In this document: positions 61,235-64,000 of the stretch, in pieces
Numbering within the stretch: the stretch's first letter is position 1
How the letters are laid out: every line of letters starts with the position of its first letter
DNA from: Eggerthella sinensis
Lineage (GTDB): Bacteria; Actinomycetota; Coriobacteriia; Coriobacteriales; Eggerthellaceae
Assembly: GCF_003339815.1 (NCBI RefSeq)
Contig: NZ_PPTT01000023.1
Span: forward strand, 1-64,000
Length of the DNA stretch: 64,000 nt
Direction of reading: 5' to 3'
Program-made: the position numbers and the translations under genes
Notes under the pieces: model-generated
Database searches by the model: none
Told to the model about the DNA's origin: nothing
The model's input: only the letters and a program-made list of their open reading frames with translations

Positions 61235-62011
61235 CTACCCCTCCAGCGGCCCCGGGACGCACACGAGACGCTCGCCGAGCGTGCACACGTTGATCTCGAT
61301 GCCGTAGAGGGCGCGCAGGTTGTCGGCGGTCACCACCTCGTGGGCGGGGCCGACGTGCGCGATGCGCCCGCCGCTCATGACGGCGGTCGTGCCGCCCAGC
61401 TCAAGTGCGTGATCGGGGAAATGGGTGGTCATGATGACGCCCATGCCCTCGGCGCACAGCTGCTCCACCAGCTTCACGAAGCGGTACTGATTGCCGAAGT
61501 CGAGATGAGCCGTGGGTTCGTCGAGCACGAGCACGTCGGGCTCCTGCGCCAGCGCCGACGCGATCATCACGAGCTGACGCTCGCCGCCCGAAATCTGCGT
61601 GTACGGCTTGTCGCGCAGGTGCGCGATGCCGAGGAAGTCCAGCTTCTCGAGCGCGCGCTCCTCGTCGGCGGCGCTCGGCGTGGAAAACCGGCCGATGATG
61701 GACGTGCGCCCCATCGTGACCACGTCGATGACCGGGTACTCGAAAGCGGGCACGTGCGTCTGCGGGATGTAGGAGATGCGCCGCGCCAGATCGCGCGCCG
61801 AGAACGAGCCCACGGGCCTGCCGTCGATGCGCACGTCGCCGCGCGTGGGCTTGAACGCCCCGATGACGCATTGCAGCAGCGTGCTCTTCCCCGTGCCGTT
61901 CGACCCCAGGATGCACAGCGCGTCGGGCGACTCGTAGCCAAGCGTCAGGCCGTCGATGACGGAGCGGCCGCCGTCGTAGGAAAAGCCCAGATCGTCGATG
62001 TCGAGGCGCAT
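61235..62011 (-). CDS. Iron-chelate ABC importer ATPase (FecE/FepC-like)
   Basis: 258 residues. Walker A GSNGTGKSTLL, signature ISGGERQLVMIASALA, Walker B VLVLDEPTAHLDFG and H-loop THFPDHA. ISYIPQTH is the Q-loop. These match siderophore/haem/cobalamin importer ATPases. The start overlaps the permease stop by one base (TAATG). It serves the permease and binding protein encoded upstream. Confidence 0.92.
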   Translation of the reverse strand: MRLDIDDLGFSYDGGRSVIDGLTLGYESPDALCILGSNGTGKSTLLQCVIGAFKPTRGDVRIDGRPVGSFSARDLARRISYIPQTHVPAFEYPVIDVVTMGRTSIIGRFSTPSAADEERALEKLDFLGIAHLRDKPYTQISGGERQLVMIASALAQEPDVLVLDEPTAHLDFGNQYRFVKLVEQLCAEGMGVIMTTHFPDHALELGGTTAVMSGGRIAHVGPAHEVVTADNLRALYGIEINVCTLGERLVCVPGPLEG

Positions 62012-63033
62012 TACCACGCAACCTTTCGCCGATAGATGAAGTACAGGAACATGGGCACGCCGATGATGCCCGTGATCACGCCGATGGGAATCTCGAACGC
62101 CGACACCGTGCGGCACAGGTCGTCGATGGCGATGAGGTAGCACATGCCGAGCGAGATCGACGCCGGCAGCAGCCGCCGGAAGTCGGGCCCCACGAGCATG
62201 CGCGCAAGGTGCGGCACCACGATGCCCACCCAGCCGATGATGCCCGACATGCTCACCGTGAGCGCCGTCACCACCGAGCACGACGCGATGATGATGCCGC
62301 GGTCGCGCCCCACGTCGATGCCGAACGAGCGCGCCTCCGCATCGCCCAGGCTCAGCACGTTCGCCTTCCAACGGAACAGGAACAGCACGGCCATGAACAC
62401 GAGGTACAGCGGCAGCACCGCGAGGATGGCGTCATAGCCCACGCCCGAGAGCGATCCCATGAGCCAGTACACGATCTGCGGCAGCTTCTCGGTGGGATCG
62501 GCCACGAATTTGAGCAGCGACACGAGCGACGAGAACAGCGAGCCAATGAGCATGCCCGACAGGATGAGCGTCACCGTGGAAGCGCGTCCGCGCGACACGA
62601 TGGCGAAGGCGAGCCCCACGGCCACGAGGCCGAACACGATGGCGCCCACCTGCGTGCCGAATCCCGACAGGCCCAGCACGATGGCGAGCGCCGCGCCGAA
62701 GCCGGCGCCGTTCGACACGCCCAGCGTGTCGGGCGCGGCCAACGGGTTCTTGAACAGCCCCTGGAACAGGGCGCCCGTAGCCGACAGGCCCGCGCCCACC
62801 ATGGCCGCCGCCAGCACGCGCGGCATGCGCACCTCCCACACGAGGTTCGCCGCCATCGGGTCGACGCCCGCGCCCTGCCCCGTGATGCGCGCCAGGATGA
62901 TCTGGCACACCTCGAGCGGGCTGATGGCGTAGGCGCCCAGCGCGAGCGACCCCACCGCGAAGAGGAGCGGGAGCGCGATGAGCGCCCCCACCGTCAGCGC
63001 GCCGAGGCCCCGTTTGACCGTCGCATCGCCCAT
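62011..63033 (-). CDS. FecCD-family permease of an iron-chelate importer
   Basis: 340 residues with nine or ten helices. RMPRVLAAAMVGAGLSATGALFQ, then FKNPLAAPDTLGVSNGAGFGAAL, is the FecCD/BtuC hallmark, and the coupling loop is in WVGIVVPHLARMLVGPDFRR. One gene only, so it would form a homodimer as in BtuC. Three bases after the binding-protein gene. Confidence 0.93.
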   Translation of the reverse strand: MGDATVKRGLGALTVGALIALPLLFAVGSLALGAYAISPLEVCQIILARITGQGAGVDPMAANLVWEVRMPRVLAAAMVGAGLSATGALFQGLFKNPLAAPDTLGVSNGAGFGAALAIVLGLSGFGTQVGAIVFGLVAVGLAFAIVSRGRASTVTLILSGMLIGSLFSSLVSLLKFVADPTEKLPQIVYWLMGSLSGVGYDAILAVLPLYLVFMAVLFLFRWKANVLSLGDAEARSFGIDVGRDRGIIIASCSVVTALTVSMSGIIGWVGIVVPHLARMLVGPDFRRLLPASISLGMCYLIAIDDLCRTVSAFEIPIGVITGIIGVPMFLYFIYRRKVAW

Positions 63034-63036
63034 GGC

Positions 63037-64000
63037 CTACACGGTGCCCGTGAACTCGACGCCGTAGAAGTCGTGGTAGAACCGCTTCGCGTACTCGCGC
63101 ACGGTATCGGCGTCCACCTTCTCGGGATAGAACTGGTTGGCCAGCCACAGCTCGCCGAGCGCGATGGAGTCGGTGTCGGGGTTGCCCCACGGCTTCGTCC
63201 AATACGGCGCCAGCAGCACCTTGCCGTTCTTCACGGCGGACAGCTCCTGGTACTTCGCGTCGGTGGTGATGGTGTCGTACACGTCCTGGTAGCGGTCCTG
63301 CACGATGATCACCTCGGGGTCCCACGTGGCAAGCATCTCGAAGGTGTAGGGCTTGTAGCCCTGGATGTCCGCGGCGGCCACGTTCACGGCGCCGGCGCGC
63401 AGCAGCTGGCAGCCCACGTACTTGTCGTTGCCGTAGGTCTGGTCCTTCGTGTTCGCCACGAACACGCGGATGCGGTCGGCGTCGTCCATCTGCCCGATGG
63501 CCGCATCCACGATGGCACGGCTTTCCAGACACATCTTCCAGATGTCGCCGGCTTTCTGATCGGCACCGGTCAGCTTGCCCAGCGTGGAGATGGCCCACTG
63601 GCAGCCCTCGGTGTAGGCGGCGTCGGCGTCGGACAGGCGCGGGTTCTGCGCCTCGGCCTGCTTGCCCTCGCCGCGCAGCGACACCACGACCACGGGAATG
63701 CCCAGGTCGGACACCTGCTTCATCGCGTCGGGATCGGCCTGCGACGCGGCTATCACCACGTCGGGCTTGAGCGCCGCGATGGCTTCCACATTCCAGTCGG
63801 TCAAATCGCCCGGCACGGGCAGCTCGTCGATGCCGGGGAACACGTCGCGCATGTAGTCGCCGAGGTCGCCCTCCCAGTTCTTCTCGGTGCCCACCACCTT
63901 GTCCTGCATGCCCAGCTGCGCGAGCATGTCGAGCGAGTGATGCTGCATGACCACCATGCGCTGCACGGGCACGTTCACCGTGACGGTGTTGCCCGCCTGA
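63037..64000 (-). CDS. Periplasmic-type binding protein of the iron-chelate importer (5' end outside window)
   Basis: At least 320 residues; the reading frame is still open at the right edge, so the signal peptide and true start are missing. PVQRMVVMQHHSLDMLAQLG, KPDVVIAASQADP and a long central helix are typical of the FecB/FhuD/BtuF (peripla_BP_2) fold. In this organism it is probably a lipoprotein. It delivers a chelate to the FecCD permease encoded three bases downstream. Confidence 0.88.
   Translation of the reverse strand, partial: QAGNTVTVNVPVQRMVVMQHHSLDMLAQLGMQDKVVGTEKNWEGDLGDYMRDVFPGIDELPVPGDLTDWNVEAIAALKPDVVIAASQADPDAMKQVSDLGIPVVVVSLRGEGKQAEAQNPRLSDADAAYTEGCQWAISTLGKLTGADQKAGDIWKMCLESRAIVDAAIGQMDDADRIRVFVANTKDQTYGNDKYVGCQLLRAGAVNVAAADIQGYKPYTFEMLATWDPEVIIVQDRYQDVYDTITTDAKYQELSAVKNGKVLLAPYWTKPWGNPDTDSIALGELWLANQFYPEKVDADTVREYAKRFYHDFYGVEFTGTV

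Noticed and set aside
1-64000. CRISPR arrays, tRNA or rRNA genes, insertion sequences, prophage
   Set aside because: No regularly spaced direct repeats, no tRNA-like TTCGAATC arm patterns, no transposase or integrase frames were noticed.

Overview
This window looks like the chromosome of a high-GC Coriobacteriia gut bacterium, most probably an Eggerthella or Gordonibacter relative. That is an inference from four things: the GC-rich codon use, the LuxR regulator fused to a 12-helix membrane domain, the Tat-exported flavin reductase next to it, and the gene families in general. No rRNA, tRNA, CRISPR array, phage or insertion sequence was recognised. Coding density is very high and most operon junctions overlap by 1-4 bases.

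The dominant content is five paralogous transport modules, called M1-M5 here. Each has an MptD/Trep_Strep-type ECF substrate-binding membrane protein (S), an EcfT-like protein (T) and an ECF ATPase with two nucleotide-binding domains fused in one chain (A). Four of the five also carry a pair of exporter-fold ABC half-transporters (membrane domain plus ATPase), a fold also used by the siderophore importers YbtPQ and IrtAB. Four have an AraC-type regulator and M3 has a TetR. M1 is 7949-15802, M2 is 20075-23909 (no ABC pair), M3 is 25688-32961, M4 is 33071-40750 and M5 is 53447-61115. M5 adjoins a FecBCD-type iron-chelate importer (61235-64000, cut by the window end). A small winged-helix gene, a DUF3793 gene and a short flavodoxin lie between M2 and M3.

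An 18-bp imperfect palindrome, roughly GTTAGCYTNNGGTWACTT, lies in front of the first transporter gene of every module, in front of DUF3793, and in front of a heavy-metal P-type ATPase. I infer that it is the operator of a metal-responsive repressor of the DtxR/MntR kind. The window carries a short DtxR-like gene (45191-45526) that could be involved. The likely theme is scavenging of chelated metal, haem or metallophores under one global metal switch, with a substrate-specific regulator for each module.

Four exact copies of the ParB-binding sequence parS (TGTTTCACGTGAAACA) are at 4600, 24293, 45100 and 46963. This suggests the window lies in the origin-proximal segregation domain.

Other regions: 200-3541, LuxR regulator and flavin reductase; 3648-7919, methyltransferase, HxlR/flavodoxin-like pair and MarR/MFS pair; 15861-19345, two-component system with an ABC exporter; 40747-50980, housekeeping and accessory genes (XRE regulators, QueD, an LCP protein, GNAT, TetR-methyltransferase-DtxR, DUF1062, and an esterase/acyltransferase/membrane-protein operon); 51083-53450, CsoR and metal ATPase.
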